A stretch of DNA of 64,000 bases. Origin: Marinomonas polaris DSM 16579. GTDB taxonomy: Bacteria > Pseudomonadota > Gammaproteobacteria > Pseudomonadales > Marinomonadaceae. The stretch is from assembly GCF_900129155.1 (NCBI RefSeq), contig NZ_FQVF01000013.1:50979-114978 (forward strand). Direction: 5' to 3'. The position numbers were made by a program, and so were the translations under genes. Of this stretch, positions 19,254 through 27,863 are shown in pieces. Under the pieces are notes generated by a model that worked only from the letters and a program-made list of their open reading frames with translations, was not told the DNA's origin and did no database searches. How positions within the stretch are numbered: the first letter of the stretch is position 1; every line of letters begins with the position of its first letter.

Positions 19254-20014
19254 ACTGTCGCTCCTTTTAGTAAGGCTTTTGCTCCTGTTAACGCACGATT
19301 AGCGAAACGAGATAAATCATTCGGATTATCATGCTCCATTACAAAAGCACTAGCTGGTGTTGAACGCACAACAGGCCACCATTCACGCCAAGGCAATGTT
19401 CCGTGAGTAAAGTCCGCCCAACCATCTTCATCTTGGCATTCCCCTTCTGGCGCGATGTCTTTTAAATGTACAGCACAAATACGGTCACGATACTTAGTTA
19501 GCCATTCAATCGGGTCTTGTCCGCCTTTGACCACCCAAGACACATCCATCTCCCATTTAATATTCGGGCCGCCTTCTAGAATCTGCGTCATGGGCAAAGA
19601 ACCATCGGCTAAAGCCTCAAATTCAAAGTTGTGGTTATGCCAACCAAATTCAAAACCAGCATTGATGGTTTTTTCTCTAATGGCTTCTAGCCGCTGTCCC
19701 AACTCAAACCAACCTTGTGCATTGTCAGGACGTTGATCTGGCAAAATATAAGGACAAATAATCGTGTGCATATTCAGGGTTTTAGCGATATACAAAGCCT
19801 GCTGAATATTGTTTTCCAACATGGTTAAATCAAAATGCCCAGTTGGCATAGTTAATTGATGTTTTTCTAATAAGCTTTTTAATTCATCCAATTGACCATA
19901 CAAACCACCATAGCCTTCCACTTGCTGATAACCAGCTTGGTGTAAAAGAGCAAAAACCTCATCGAGAGATTTAGTATTACGGGCGCTATAAAGCTGAAAT
20001 GAAAATTCGTTCAT
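19250..20014 (-). CDS. Sugar phosphate isomerase/epimerase (xylose-isomerase-like TIM barrel)
   Basis: The 254-residue protein has the usual length of the IolE/IolI-type family. Expected metal ligands lie in GWHNHNFEFE near 124-133, WEMDVSWV near 155-162 and HLKDIAPEGE near 185-194. It begins 38 bp after the ABC ATPase gene and overlaps the following dehydrogenase by 4 bp. The likely job is isomerisation or epimerisation of an oxidised sugar after transport. No phosphotransferase or sugar kinase is in the operon, so the substrates may not be phosphorylated. Confidence 0.85.
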   Translation of the reverse strand: MNEFSFQLYSARNTKSLDEVFALLHQAGYQQVEGYGGLYGQLDELKSLLEKHQLTMPTGHFDLTMLENNIQQALYIAKTLNMHTIICPYILPDQRPDNAQGWFELGQRLEAIREKTINAGFEFGWHNHNFEFEALADGSLPMTQILEGGPNIKWEMDVSWVVKGGQDPIEWLTKYRDRICAVHLKDIAPEGECQDEDGWADFTHGTLPWREWWPVVRSTPASAFVMEHDNPNDLSRFANRALTGAKALLKGATV

Positions 20015-20052
20015 ATCGTTTCCTTTTTATTTTTATTGCCAGGACTGTTGGC

Positions 20053-21126
20053 TTAAAGCCGCACTTCGCTTTGCTTCGAAAAGAGATGAGCTTTTTTGGG
20101 ATCAAGATAAATATCGACTTCCTCATCCCATTTAAGCTGATGGTCTCCATGAACTTTTACTGACCATTTACGGTTCATGAAATCAAACCAAACAATGGTT
20201 TCATCGCCCATTGGTTCAATAATATCAATACTGACTGATGCCAATTTCACATAACCATCACGGGCTTCAATAGCCAAATGTTCTGGCCGAATTCCTAAGT
20301 AAGCAGACGTATCATGATCCCCTTGATTGATAAATTCGTAGCCCATTAAATTGACGCGATAATCATGATAAACAAAGTTTTCACCAACAATACGGCCTTC
20401 TAAAAGGTTCATACTCGGCGAACCAATAAATTGCGCGACAAAAAGATTACACGGCTTATGGTAAATATCCGCTGGAGAACTAAGCTGCTGGATTTCGCCA
20501 TCTTTCATGATGGCAATTCGATCTGCCAAAGTAAGCGCTTCTACCTGATCGTGAGTCACATACACCATGGTGTTTTTTAATTGCTGATGCAGACGTTTAA
20601 TTTCGACACGTAAATCGGCGCGCAACTTAGCATCTAAATTCGACAAGGGTTCATCAAATAAAAAGACATCCACATCTCGAACTAAAGCACGACCTATCGC
20701 CACACGCTGACGTTGTCCGCCAGACAATTCAGACGGTTTGCGATCTAACAATGGCTCGATCTGCAGAATCTTCGCCGCGCGGTCCACTCGCTCACGAATT
20801 TCATCTTTTGCCATGCCTTTGACTTTCAAGCCAAAAGACAAATTCTTTTCCACTGTCATCTGTGGGTACAAAGCATAAGACTGAAAAACCATGCCGATTC
20901 CACGATCTTTAGGCTCTTCCCAAGTCACGTTACGATCGTTAATCCAAATCTGCCCAGCGGAGATATCCAACAAGCCAGCAATACAGTTAAGCAAGGTCGA
21001 TTTGCCACAACCTGAAGAGCCAAGCAGAACCAAAAACTCGCCCTTTTTAATATCAAGATTAAGCTGCTTCAAAACATGCGCGTCTTGATACTTAAGATCC
21101 AACTCTTTAATAGATATACTGTTCAT
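20053..21126 (-). CDS. Sugar ABC transporter ATP-binding protein (UgpC/MsmK/MalK type)
   Basis: It powers the sugar importer coded by the three preceding genes. The 357-residue protein has Walker A GSSGCGKST at 36-44, the signature LSGGQRQR near 134, Walker B VFLFDEPLSNLDAKLR near 154 and the C-terminal regulatory TOBE/OB domain typical of MalK-like proteins. It starts 4 bp after the second permease gene. Such ATPases can be shared among several sugar transporters. Confidence 0.95.
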   Translation of the reverse strand: MNSISIKELDLKYQDAHVLKQLNLDIKKGEFLVLLGSSGCGKSTLLNCIAGLLDISAGQIWINDRNVTWEEPKDRGIGMVFQSYALYPQMTVEKNLSFGLKVKGMAKDEIRERVDRAAKILQIEPLLDRKPSELSGGQRQRVAIGRALVRDVDVFLFDEPLSNLDAKLRADLRVEIKRLHQQLKNTMVYVTHDQVEALTLADRIAIMKDGEIQQLSSPADIYHKPCNLFVAQFIGSPSMNLLEGRIVGENFVYHDYRVNLMGYEFINQGDHDTSAYLGIRPEHLAIEARDGYVKLASVSIDIIEPMGDETIVWFDFMNRKWSVKVHGDHQLKWDEEVDIYLDPKKAHLFSKQSEVRL

Positions 21127-21130
21127 CGCC

Positions 21131-22024
21131 TTACCCCTTCACCGCGCCAGCCGCTATGCCACGCACAAAATATTTGCCAGACAACAAATAAATAGCCAGC
21201 GGTACTAACGCTGTAAGAATCGTCGCCGCCATATTCACGTTGTATTCACGTACGCCAAATGTCGTGGCCACAATATTGTTTAATTGCACTGTCATTGGCA
21301 GGTTCTCTCGACCGGCAAAAATCAGTCCCAATAAATAATCATTCCAAATACCAGTGGTCTGTAAAATCACTGCGACAACGGTTACAGGAATAGATAGCGG
21401 CATCATGATTTGAAAAAAAATCTGCCAGAAATTCGCCCCATCTACACGAGCAGCTTTAAACAACTCATCGGGTAACGATGAAAAATAATTGCGGAATAAC
21501 AAAGTCATAATGGGCATACCAAAAATGGTGTGAATCAAAATAATCCCCGTTAAAGAGCCATAAAGACCAACCTCGCGAAGGAAAATAATCAGCGGAAAGA
21601 TCACTACTTGAAAAGGCACAAAGGCGCCAAACAGTAAAAGACCAAACAATAAATTTGAGCCTTTAAAACGCCAGAATGACAAAGCATAACCATTGATCGA
21701 ACCGAGGATGATAGATATCGCCACACTTGGAATCGTAATCTTTACCGAGTTCCAGAAACCCGTTTGTATGCCATTACACTCCACCCCAGAGCAGGCCTCA
21801 CCCCACGCTTTTACCCAGGCGGCAAAACTTGGGTCGCCAGGTAACGAAAAAAGCTCCCCTAAGCGAATCTCAGGCATACCTTTTAGCGATGTAATCAACA
21901 TCACATACAAGGGGATACAAAAGAAAACGGCAGCACTGAATAAAAATGCATAAACGCCAAGCCGTGATACTGTGGTTTTTTTCGGTTTTGGCCCATGTGG
22001 ACCAGTTAGTTGAATCTGTTCCAT
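21131..22024 (-). CDS. Sugar ABC transporter permease (MalG/GtsC type)
   Basis: It is the second inner-membrane channel subunit. The 297-residue protein has six predicted helices, the first near residues 24-46, and the EAA loop near 198-220 (LPDELFKAARVDGANFWQIFF) that contacts the ATPase. It lies 9 bp after the first permease gene and 4 bp before the ATPase gene. By family it is closest to glucose/mannose-type CUT1 permeases. Confidence 0.93.
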   Translation of the reverse strand: MEQIQLTGPHGPKPKKTTVSRLGVYAFLFSAAVFFCIPLYVMLITSLKGMPEIRLGELFSLPGDPSFAAWVKAWGEACSGVECNGIQTGFWNSVKITIPSVAISIILGSINGYALSFWRFKGSNLLFGLLLFGAFVPFQVVIFPLIIFLREVGLYGSLTGIILIHTIFGMPIMTLLFRNYFSSLPDELFKAARVDGANFWQIFFQIMMPLSIPVTVVAVILQTTGIWNDYLLGLIFAGRENLPMTVQLNNIVATTFGVREYNVNMAATILTALVPLAIYLLSGKYFVRGIAAGAVKG

Positions 22025-22033
22025 GATCGACTC

Positions 22034-22951
22034 CTAATGTTTCGTTGGACGAACATATTCGCGATAAATCCAAGGACCAATGACCAAGAGTACTGGAAGC
22101 AACATCATGGTCGCCGCCGCCATTCCTAGGCCAACATTGCCACGGGCTGTAATGTGATCAATAACAAACTTAGCTGGCATCTCCGTCGACATGCCAGGGC
22201 CGCCACCGGTTTGTGCAACAATAAGGTCATAAACCCGCACCACGCCAACCGCGAGCAGCACCACAGAAGTAATCATCACTGGTCGCATCATTGGCAGAAC
22301 GATAAATAGGTAGGTCCTCCATGTTGGAATGCCATCCACACGAGCCGCTTTCCAGATTTCGCCATCAATGCCTCGCAAACCTGCCAACATCAAAGCCATC
22401 ACTAGCCCAGATGATTGCCACACAGCAGCGATCAGTACACCATAAATGGCATACTGTGGATCGACCAAAGGCGCAAATTCGAAAGACTCCCAGCCCATGC
22501 GCTGAACCACATTTTGAAGACCAAGAGAAGGTTCCATCATCCATTGCCAAACCAATCCAGTTACTACTAGGGACATAGCATAGGGATAAAGGAATAAGGT
22601 TCGAAAACCACTTTCAAAACGTACTTTCTGATCCAGAAAGACCGCCATAAAAAAACCGGAAACTAAACACAAGGCGATAAATAACACACCGTACAAAAAT
22701 AAGTTTTCGACTGATACTATCCACCGAGACGTTCCCCATAGTCGCTCATATTGATCCAATCCAACCCAATTGAAATTAGGGAACAAGCGTGATTTCGTGA
22801 AAGAAAGCACCACCGAATAACCGACACAAACAACAAACACACCAATTGCTACGATCGCCATAGGAGCACTGGCTAATAACGAAGAAATTTGCACACGTTT
22901 TGTTCGTCTGGGTTTAGACACTTTTGCTGAAGTAACCATAGTCTCTTCCAT
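22034..22951 (-). CDS. Sugar ABC transporter permease (MalF/GtsB type)
   Basis: It is the first channel subunit of the importer. I start it at the ATG at 22951, with AAAGGAG 6 bases upstream; an earlier in-frame ATG at 22996 lacks such a site. The 305-residue protein has six predicted helices and the EAA loop IDGEIWKAARVDGIPTWRTYLF near residues 201-222. A 97-bp gap with a hairpin separates it from the binding-protein gene, while the later genes are tightly packed. Confidence 0.93.
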   Translation of the reverse strand: MEETMVTSAKVSKPRRTKRVQISSLLASAPMAIVAIGVFVVCVGYSVVLSFTKSRLFPNFNWVGLDQYERLWGTSRWIVSVENLFLYGVLFIALCLVSGFFMAVFLDQKVRFESGFRTLFLYPYAMSLVVTGLVWQWMMEPSLGLQNVVQRMGWESFEFAPLVDPQYAIYGVLIAAVWQSSGLVMALMLAGLRGIDGEIWKAARVDGIPTWRTYLFIVLPMMRPVMITSVVLLAVGVVRVYDLIVAQTGGGPGMSTEMPAKFVIDHITARGNVGLGMAAATMMLLPVLLVIGPWIYREYVRPTKH

Positions 22952-22979
22952 CTTGAACTCCTTTTGAAATACGAGAATT

Positions 22980-23031
22980 AACCGCCAGTACTGCATCTTT
23001 AGTACTAGAAACTCTAGAGAAACTGGTGGTT
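22980..23031 (-). other. Intercistronic hairpin after the sugar-binding protein gene
   Basis: AACCGCCAGT (22980-22989) faces ACTGGTGGTT (23022-23031) with one non-matching pair, and AGTACT is repeated inside the loop. Hairpins at this place in ABC operons commonly protect the upstream mRNA or reduce read-through, giving more binding protein than permease; that role is inferred. Confidence 0.5.
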
Positions 23032-23048
23032 ATTCTGATTATCGAAGG

Positions 23049-24287
23049 TTACTCAGCGTCTTCGATGATGCCTTTGAAAATGCTAAGCGCAGTGTCAACA
23101 GACATACTTGGTTCGTTCCAGAAAGTAGAAACTAGATCTTGAACCTGCCCATTCGTATCTTCCGTAATGTAATTATTTGCAGGTGTGATAGTAGCTTTGG
23201 GGTCATCCAACAAAGCGAGACCTTTTTTCATACATGCATCGGCTACATCTAAATCGACATCCGCGCGCACAGGCAAGGAGCCTTTAGTATTATTAAATTT
23301 TGCTTGAATAGTTGGACTCAACATCATAGAAGCTAACTTCATTTGTGCCGCTTCAAGGTTTTTATCAGAGGATTTAGGGAAGATAAATGCATCACCCCCA
23401 AGAGTAAGAGAAGGACGTTTTGCGGGTCCAGGAATACAACCGTAATCCACTTCGGCGACTTTTCCTGCCGCAGCAAACTCACCACGAGCCCAGTCCCCCA
23501 TTACTTGTGCAGCGGCTTTGCCAGTGATAACCATATTAGTGGCATCATTCCAGTTTCGACCAGGTGCACCTGCATCCGTAAACTGACGTAACGCACCAAA
23601 CGTTTCGAAGACTTTACGCATTTTATCGCTGCTAGCAGCCTTGGGGTCCTTATCTTTCCATACACTATTCCAGAATTTTTCGTCTGTCATACCAATCATC
23701 ACCACATCAAAAACATGGCGCTCTTGCCAACCTTGTCCACCAAATGCCAAAGGAATATAGCCTGCCGCTTGGATCTTAGGGGCAACCGTTAAAAACTCTT
23801 CCCATGTATGCGGCTCTTTCACTCCCACATCAGCAAAGACTTTCTTATTCGTCCAAAGCCATTGATTAGAGTGAATATTGACGGGCACACAATAAATGCC
23901 GCCGTCTTTCATACAGGGGTTTAAAATACTGGAAGGACGAATAAAATTCTTCCAGCCTTCTTTTTCCGCAACCGGAGTGAGATCAAGGAGAAGACCTTCT
24001 TCAATCAATTCTTCGAACTGACGAGAGGTATTGAATTGTGCGGCACCAGGTGCATCACCACCAAGAATACGCTGCATAGTAAGTGATCGTGCATTTTCGC
24101 CCAATGCAACAGCCGTATCGACCCATTTATCGTTACCGAGTTTGTTATATTCTTCAGCTAACACAGTAACGGCTTTTTGCTCACCACCTGATGTCCACCA
24201 ATGAATCACTTCCACATCAGCTGCTTGCACCGATGCACTCATAAAACCTGCCCCTATTGTGGCAGCAAACAGTTTTTTACCCATCAT
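23049..24287 (-). CDS. Sugar ABC transporter substrate-binding protein (GtsA-like)
   Basis: It captures the sugar in the periplasm. I use the ATG at 24287, preceded by GAGGA, since the longer reading frame upstream runs through the operator and promoter. The 412-residue protein has a short signal peptide (LFAATIGAGFMSASVQA, cleavage near residue 22) followed by VEVIHWWTSGGEQKAV. That start and the SLTLGGDAFIFPK segment resemble the Pseudomonas glucose/mannose-binding proteins. Cysteine pairs (NPCMKDGGIYC) may form a disulfide. It is the first gene of the operon. Confidence 0.9.
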   Translation of the reverse strand: MMGKKLFAATIGAGFMSASVQAADVEVIHWWTSGGEQKAVTVLAEEYNKLGNDKWVDTAVALGENARSLTMQRILGGDAPGAAQFNTSRQFEELIEEGLLLDLTPVAEKEGWKNFIRPSSILNPCMKDGGIYCVPVNIHSNQWLWTNKKVFADVGVKEPHTWEEFLTVAPKIQAAGYIPLAFGGQGWQERHVFDVVMIGMTDEKFWNSVWKDKDPKAASSDKMRKVFETFGALRQFTDAGAPGRNWNDATNMVITGKAAAQVMGDWARGEFAAAGKVAEVDYGCIPGPAKRPSLTLGGDAFIFPKSSDKNLEAAQMKLASMMLSPTIQAKFNNTKGSLPVRADVDLDVADACMKKGLALLDDPKATITPANNYITEDTNGQVQDLVSTFWNEPSMSVDTALSIFKGIIEDAE

Positions 24288-24367
24288 ATTATTTTTATCC
24301 TCTATTGGGTTTTTGTCCTCAATACTTCCTCGCGAAAGGCTTGAGCTGAAAATGGTAAAACTTGAAA

Positions 24368-24381
24368 TGAAACCGCTTTCA
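24368..24381 (-). promoter_or_regulatory. LacI-type operator of the sugar operon
   Basis: The 14-bp site TGAAACCGCTTTCA has perfect TGAAA/TTTCA arms and the central CG typical of LacI/GalR-family operators. It lies immediately downstream of the -10 element, where bound repressor would block transcription start. The LacI-family gene is directly upstream. Confidence 0.8.
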
Positions 24382-24388
24382 TGAACAA

Positions 24389-24416
24389 ATATTAGACAAT
24401 AAAAGATCCCCGTCAA
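24389..24416 (-). promoter_or_regulatory. Sigma70 promoter of the sugar operon
   Basis: On the minus strand, TTGACG (24411-24416) and TAATAT (24389-24394) are separated by 16 bp, close to consensus on both hexamers. The operator begins 7 bp beyond the -10 element. Confidence 0.8.
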
Positions 24417-24455
24417 TACTTTTTACTTATTTGTTTTGAGGGCAACTAAGTCAAA

Positions 24456-25445
24456 CTAAGCAGATTGACGAACAATTAACTCAGGGAAAAAAGTCGTTTT
24501 TAAAGGGAAATGAGCACCATAAACGCTGTTTAAAAGCAGATATGCGGTGGCTTCAGCCATATCATATAAAGGCAATTTTATGGTGGTAATACTTGGGGAA
24601 TAATACTTAGACATATCAAGGTCATCAAAACCTATTATGGCAATATCTTCGGGAACCTTAACACCATGCTCGGCGCATACATGCAGTGCTCCCATCGCCA
24701 TAATATCATTAGCAAAAAAGATCGCTGTTGGTTTATCTTCTCGCTCTAAAATAGATTGCATATGAGTCATGCCAGAATTCGCACTAAAGTTACCTTCAAG
24801 TTGAAAATGCAGGGCAATATCTGCTTTTTGTAGCGCTTTTTGGCAGCCTAAATAACGCTGGTACGCATCATGTTTCCATAATGGGCCAGTGACAGTCGCA
24901 ATTTTTTTATGGCCTTTATCAATAAGATATTGGGTCGCCATTTCACCACCCGCAAAATTATCGAAAGAAATACTATGACCGTCGTCACCAGGAAAATGTT
25001 GGTTTAAAACAAAAACAGGGCAACGCTTATTAATAACCGCAATTTCCTCTTCTGACATAAAGTTTGTCAGTACAACCAAGGCATCAACTTGACGTTTAAT
25101 CAAAAAATCGACGGCTTCACGTTCGCCTTCTAACGATCCGTTACCACTGGCGATAATCACATGACGATCACCACCTCGCAAGGCTTTTTCAACCCCACTC
25201 GCAGCAGGGCCGTAGTAAGCGGTATCAATGCGAGATGCAACCAAACCAATGGTATAGGTTTTGTTACTAGCAAGTGAACGAGCCGCCTGATTAGGGCTAT
25301 AAGAGAGTGTATTAATAGCATCCAACACCCGAGATTTTGTCTCGTCTTTGACTGGCGTGGTGCCACTCAACACTCGAGAAACCGTGGCTTTAGAAACGCC
25401 TGCAAGTGTGGCAACTTGAGTAATGGTGCTCATTGTTTTTTTCAA
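24456..25445 (-). CDS. LacI-family transcriptional repressor of the sugar operon
   Basis: The 329-residue protein has an N-terminal LacI helix-turn-helix (ITQVATLAGVSKATVSRVLSG near 8-28), the hinge helix near 50-60 (SPNQAARSLA) and a periplasmic-binding-like sensor domain. The first codon shown is TTG at 25445, with AGGG 7 bases upstream; an ATG four codons later at 25433 is the alternative. It precedes the ABC operon on the same strand and the operator lies between them, so it almost certainly controls that operon. The inducer is unknown. Confidence 0.92.
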   Translation of the reverse strand: MKKTMSTITQVATLAGVSKATVSRVLSGTTPVKDETKSRVLDAINTLSYSPNQAARSLASNKTYTIGLVASRIDTAYYGPAASGVEKALRGGDRHVIIASGNGSLEGEREAVDFLIKRQVDALVVLTNFMSEEEIAVINKRCPVFVLNQHFPGDDGHSISFDNFAGGEMATQYLIDKGHKKIATVTGPLWKHDAYQRYLGCQKALQKADIALHFQLEGNFSANSGMTHMQSILEREDKPTAIFFANDIMAMGALHVCAEHGVKVPEDIAIIGFDDLDMSKYYSPSITTIKLPLYDMAEATAYLLLNSVYGAHFPLKTTFFPELIVRQSA

Positions 25446-25605
25446 GCTAATACCCTAGGAAAAGAAAACGCTAAAGATTTATTATACTTCGACAGGACGA
25501 TTATCCTGTGGTAATTCTGTAACCGATTAAAATAAATAATACGACGGCATTTGACTAATACAACAAATCCCCGAAAAATAGCGCAAAACATAGGAGAATA
25601 ATTTC

Positions 25606-25893
25606 ATGGGTATCTTATCTAGCCTTAAAGGGCTATTTGCAGGTGGCGAAAGCGCACCAGAAAAAGCCGAAGACGTCGTAGAACACAAAGGTTTTTCAAT
25701 TATACCAGCACCAATGAAAGATGGTGGCCAATATCGCGTTGCTGCAACCATCACCAAAGGCGAAGGTGAAGAACAAAAAACACACAAATTCATTCGTTCT
25801 GATCTCATGCCAAACCGCGACGAATGTATTGAAATAACATTGCGCAAAGCCAAGCTTACGATTGATCAGCTAGGTGATAATATTTTCGGCTAA
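25606..25893 (+). CDS. HlyU family small protein
   Basis: The 95-residue protein matches the short family called HlyU (PF10115 type): an N-terminal SSLKGLFAGG segment, the central YRVAATITKGEGEEQKTHKF region and the RSDLMPNRDECIEITLRKAK segment. Despite its family name it has no visible helix-turn-helix and is not the ArsR-type HlyU of Vibrio, so a regulatory role is unproven. TAGGAG lies 9 bases before the start. An alpha/beta hydrolase gene follows after 18 bp, probably in the same transcript. Confidence 0.8.
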   Translation: MGILSSLKGLFAGGESAPEKAEDVVEHKGFSIIPAPMKDGGQYRVAATITKGEGEEQKTHKFIRSDLMPNRDECIEITLRKAKLTIDQLGDNIFG

Positions 25894-25911
25894 TACGAAG
25901 GAAAAAACATA

Positions 25912-26916
25912 ATGAGCGCACCAATAGGACAACACTGGCAACAAGTAAACGAATGTGAAGATCTATTGGGCGTCGACTTTCTTGCTCGCACTTTTTCCTT
26001 TGCTGGCCCAAAAACCAAAGTCCACACCACACTCATTCACCATATCGGTAACCCAGACGCGACAAAAGCCATTTTGTACGTTCATGGTTACACGGATTAT
26101 TTTTTTCAGACTGGTTTAGCAGAACACTTTATCGACTTAGGTTATCGTTTCTATGCCTTAGATTTACAAGGCTACGGTCGCTCGATTCGCCCTTCTACAC
26201 CGCCAAACTGGTGTGAATCAATTGAACAATATGGCCAAGATTTAGACATTGCCTTGGCAACGATAAAAGAAGATGGGGTGGATCAAGTAGTCATACTCGG
26301 GCACTCTACTGGCGGCTTAGTCGTATCGACCTATTTGGCGCAGCCTTACGCATTGCCCGAACGCGAAAGCTATTACAATAAAGCCTTTCCAGAAGTGATT
26401 GGACTGATGCTCAACAGTCCATTTCTCGCCCTGCCGTTCCCGCCAGCCGTATTAAACTTCGTCAGCTGGCCAGTTCGAATATTAGTGTCTTTACTACCAT
26501 TTTCGTATTTACGAGCAAAGAAGATCAACATTTACTCAAAATCACTACACACAGTATTTGGTGGAGAATGGGATTATCGATTAGATTGGAAACCCCCACG
26601 GGGCTTTGATCTTTCTTTTCATTGGCTAAGAGAAGTCATCATTGCACAGCGCCGTCTTGCTAATCAACGTCTCGCTATCCCAACGCTAATTTGCCATTCA
26701 GAAATCAGTACTATAGGTAAGCGTACAGTAAAAGAAATACAACAAGGCGATGGCGTGTTAGATGTCCATAGCATGCAGCAAGCGGCCAAGAAAACCTTCA
26801 CGAACCTCACGCAAGCGAGTATTCCTCAAGGTTTCCATGACTTGTATTTATCTCATCAATCCGCTCGAACAAACTACTTATCAGCCATGACTCAATGGCT
26901 AGAAAAGCTAGATTAG
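25912..26916 (+). CDS. Alpha/beta hydrolase (serine aminopeptidase S33 / monoacylglycerol lipase-like)
   Basis: It is predicted to cleave an ester or amide, perhaps of a lipid. The 334-residue protein has the oxyanion-hole segment YVHGYTDYFF near 56-65, the nucleophile elbow G130-H-S132-T-G134 and a C-terminal GFHDLYLS segment that supplies the catalytic histidine. No signal peptide is visible, so it should be cytoplasmic. It is likely cotranscribed with the HlyU-like gene and converges on an SDR gene 25 bp away. Confidence 0.85.
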   Translation: MSAPIGQHWQQVNECEDLLGVDFLARTFSFAGPKTKVHTTLIHHIGNPDATKAILYVHGYTDYFFQTGLAEHFIDLGYRFYALDLQGYGRSIRPSTPPNWCESIEQYGQDLDIALATIKEDGVDQVVILGHSTGGLVVSTYLAQPYALPERESYYNKAFPEVIGLMLNSPFLALPFPPAVLNFVSWPVRILVSLLPFSYLRAKKINIYSKSLHTVFGGEWDYRLDWKPPRGFDLSFHWLREVIIAQRRLANQRLAIPTLICHSEISTIGKRTVKEIQQGDGVLDVHSMQQAAKKTFTNLTQASIPQGFHDLYLSHQSARTNYLSAMTQWLEKLD

Positions 26917-26941
26917 CAGCGCTGAACTAGCCTCTTAAAAC

Positions 26942-27775
26942 CTAAGCGCCTTGGCGTCGCATTATCCAATCCAATAAACAAGTTGGTAATACTCTTTTCA
27001 TTACGACAGCTGCGTACGTTGGCATAGTCACATAGTAACGCGCTCTTGGACGAGTCGACTCCAACGCATGAATCAGTTTTTTCACCACTGCACTGGCTGG
27101 CAAGGTTTGCGATGACGTCACGCCCTCTTTACTCAAACGAGCAATCGCTTCTGCATAGCCTTTTTGGTGACGGCTATTTTCTATGTCGATATTGTCTTTT
27201 AGAGCAAGTAACGCATTCGCACGAAAACGACTTTCAATCGGACCAGGTTCAATTAAGCAAACCTTAATAGGCGTGTCCGACAATTCCAAACGCAGGGTAT
27301 CTGTTAAGCCTTCCAAAGCAAATTTACTGGCGTTATAAGCACCGCGGAACGGAGCAGCAACTAAGCCAAGCACAGAGCTGTTATTGATGATGCGTCCGTA
27401 ACCTTGAGCTAACATTATTTTCAGTACTTTCGTTGTCAGCTCGTGCGTACCAAAGAAATTACACTCAAACTGAGCTCTTAACGCATCAACAGGCAAATCT
27501 TCTACCGCACCGGGCTGGCCATAGGCGCCATTATTAAACAAAGCAAAAAGCTGGCCGTTGGTAATCGCTAATGTTTCTTGCAAGCCTTTTTCTATCGAAG
27601 CCGAATCCGCTAAATCCAGCTGCACGACGTGCTTAATGCCTTGGGCTTGCAACACAGCTACGTCTTCTTGCTTACGACAACTCGCCACTACTAGAAAATC
27701 ACGATCTTGGAGCATTCTGGCTGCTTCCAGTCCAATTCCCGTCGAACAACCTGTGATAAGAATAGAATATTGCAT
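26942..27775 (-). CDS. Short-chain dehydrogenase/reductase
   Basis: The 277-residue classical SDR has the cofactor motif T8-G9-x3-G13-x-G15, the NNG(A) segment at 81-84, catalytic Ser134 and Y147-x3-K151 (YNASK). A serine/cysteine-rich start and an Arg at position 34 suggest NADP use. The C-terminal extension with RPRARYYVTMPTY near 240-255 is common in the SDR subgroup acting on lipids or retinol-like substrates. The substrate is unknown; a neighbouring lipase-like hydrolase converges on it. Confidence 0.85.
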   Translation of the reverse strand: MQYSILITGCSTGIGLEAARMLQDRDFLVVASCRKQEDVAVLQAQGIKHVVQLDLADSASIEKGLQETLAITNGQLFALFNNGAYGQPGAVEDLPVDALRAQFECNFFGTHELTTKVLKIMLAQGYGRIINNSSVLGLVAAPFRGAYNASKFALEGLTDTLRLELSDTPIKVCLIEPGPIESRFRANALLALKDNIDIENSRHQKGYAEAIARLSKEGVTSSQTLPASAVVKKLIHALESTRPRARYYVTMPTYAAVVMKRVLPTCLLDWIMRRQGA

Positions 27776-27863
27776 AGTGCTTCCTCATGGAAAAAGTCTT
27801 CAAGCTTTGGATGGTAGCAAAATGCATGGATCATGGCTCCACTGGCGACACATTCCATCTTCC

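Noticed and set aside
24288..24416. Extended N-terminus of the sugar-binding protein
   Set aside because: The upstream part would run through the LacI operator and the -10 element, and a proper signal peptide begins at 24287.
25461..25475. Second LacI-type operator before the repressor gene
   Set aside because: GAAAACGCTAAAG resembles a half-site around CG, but the arms do not mirror each other well enough.
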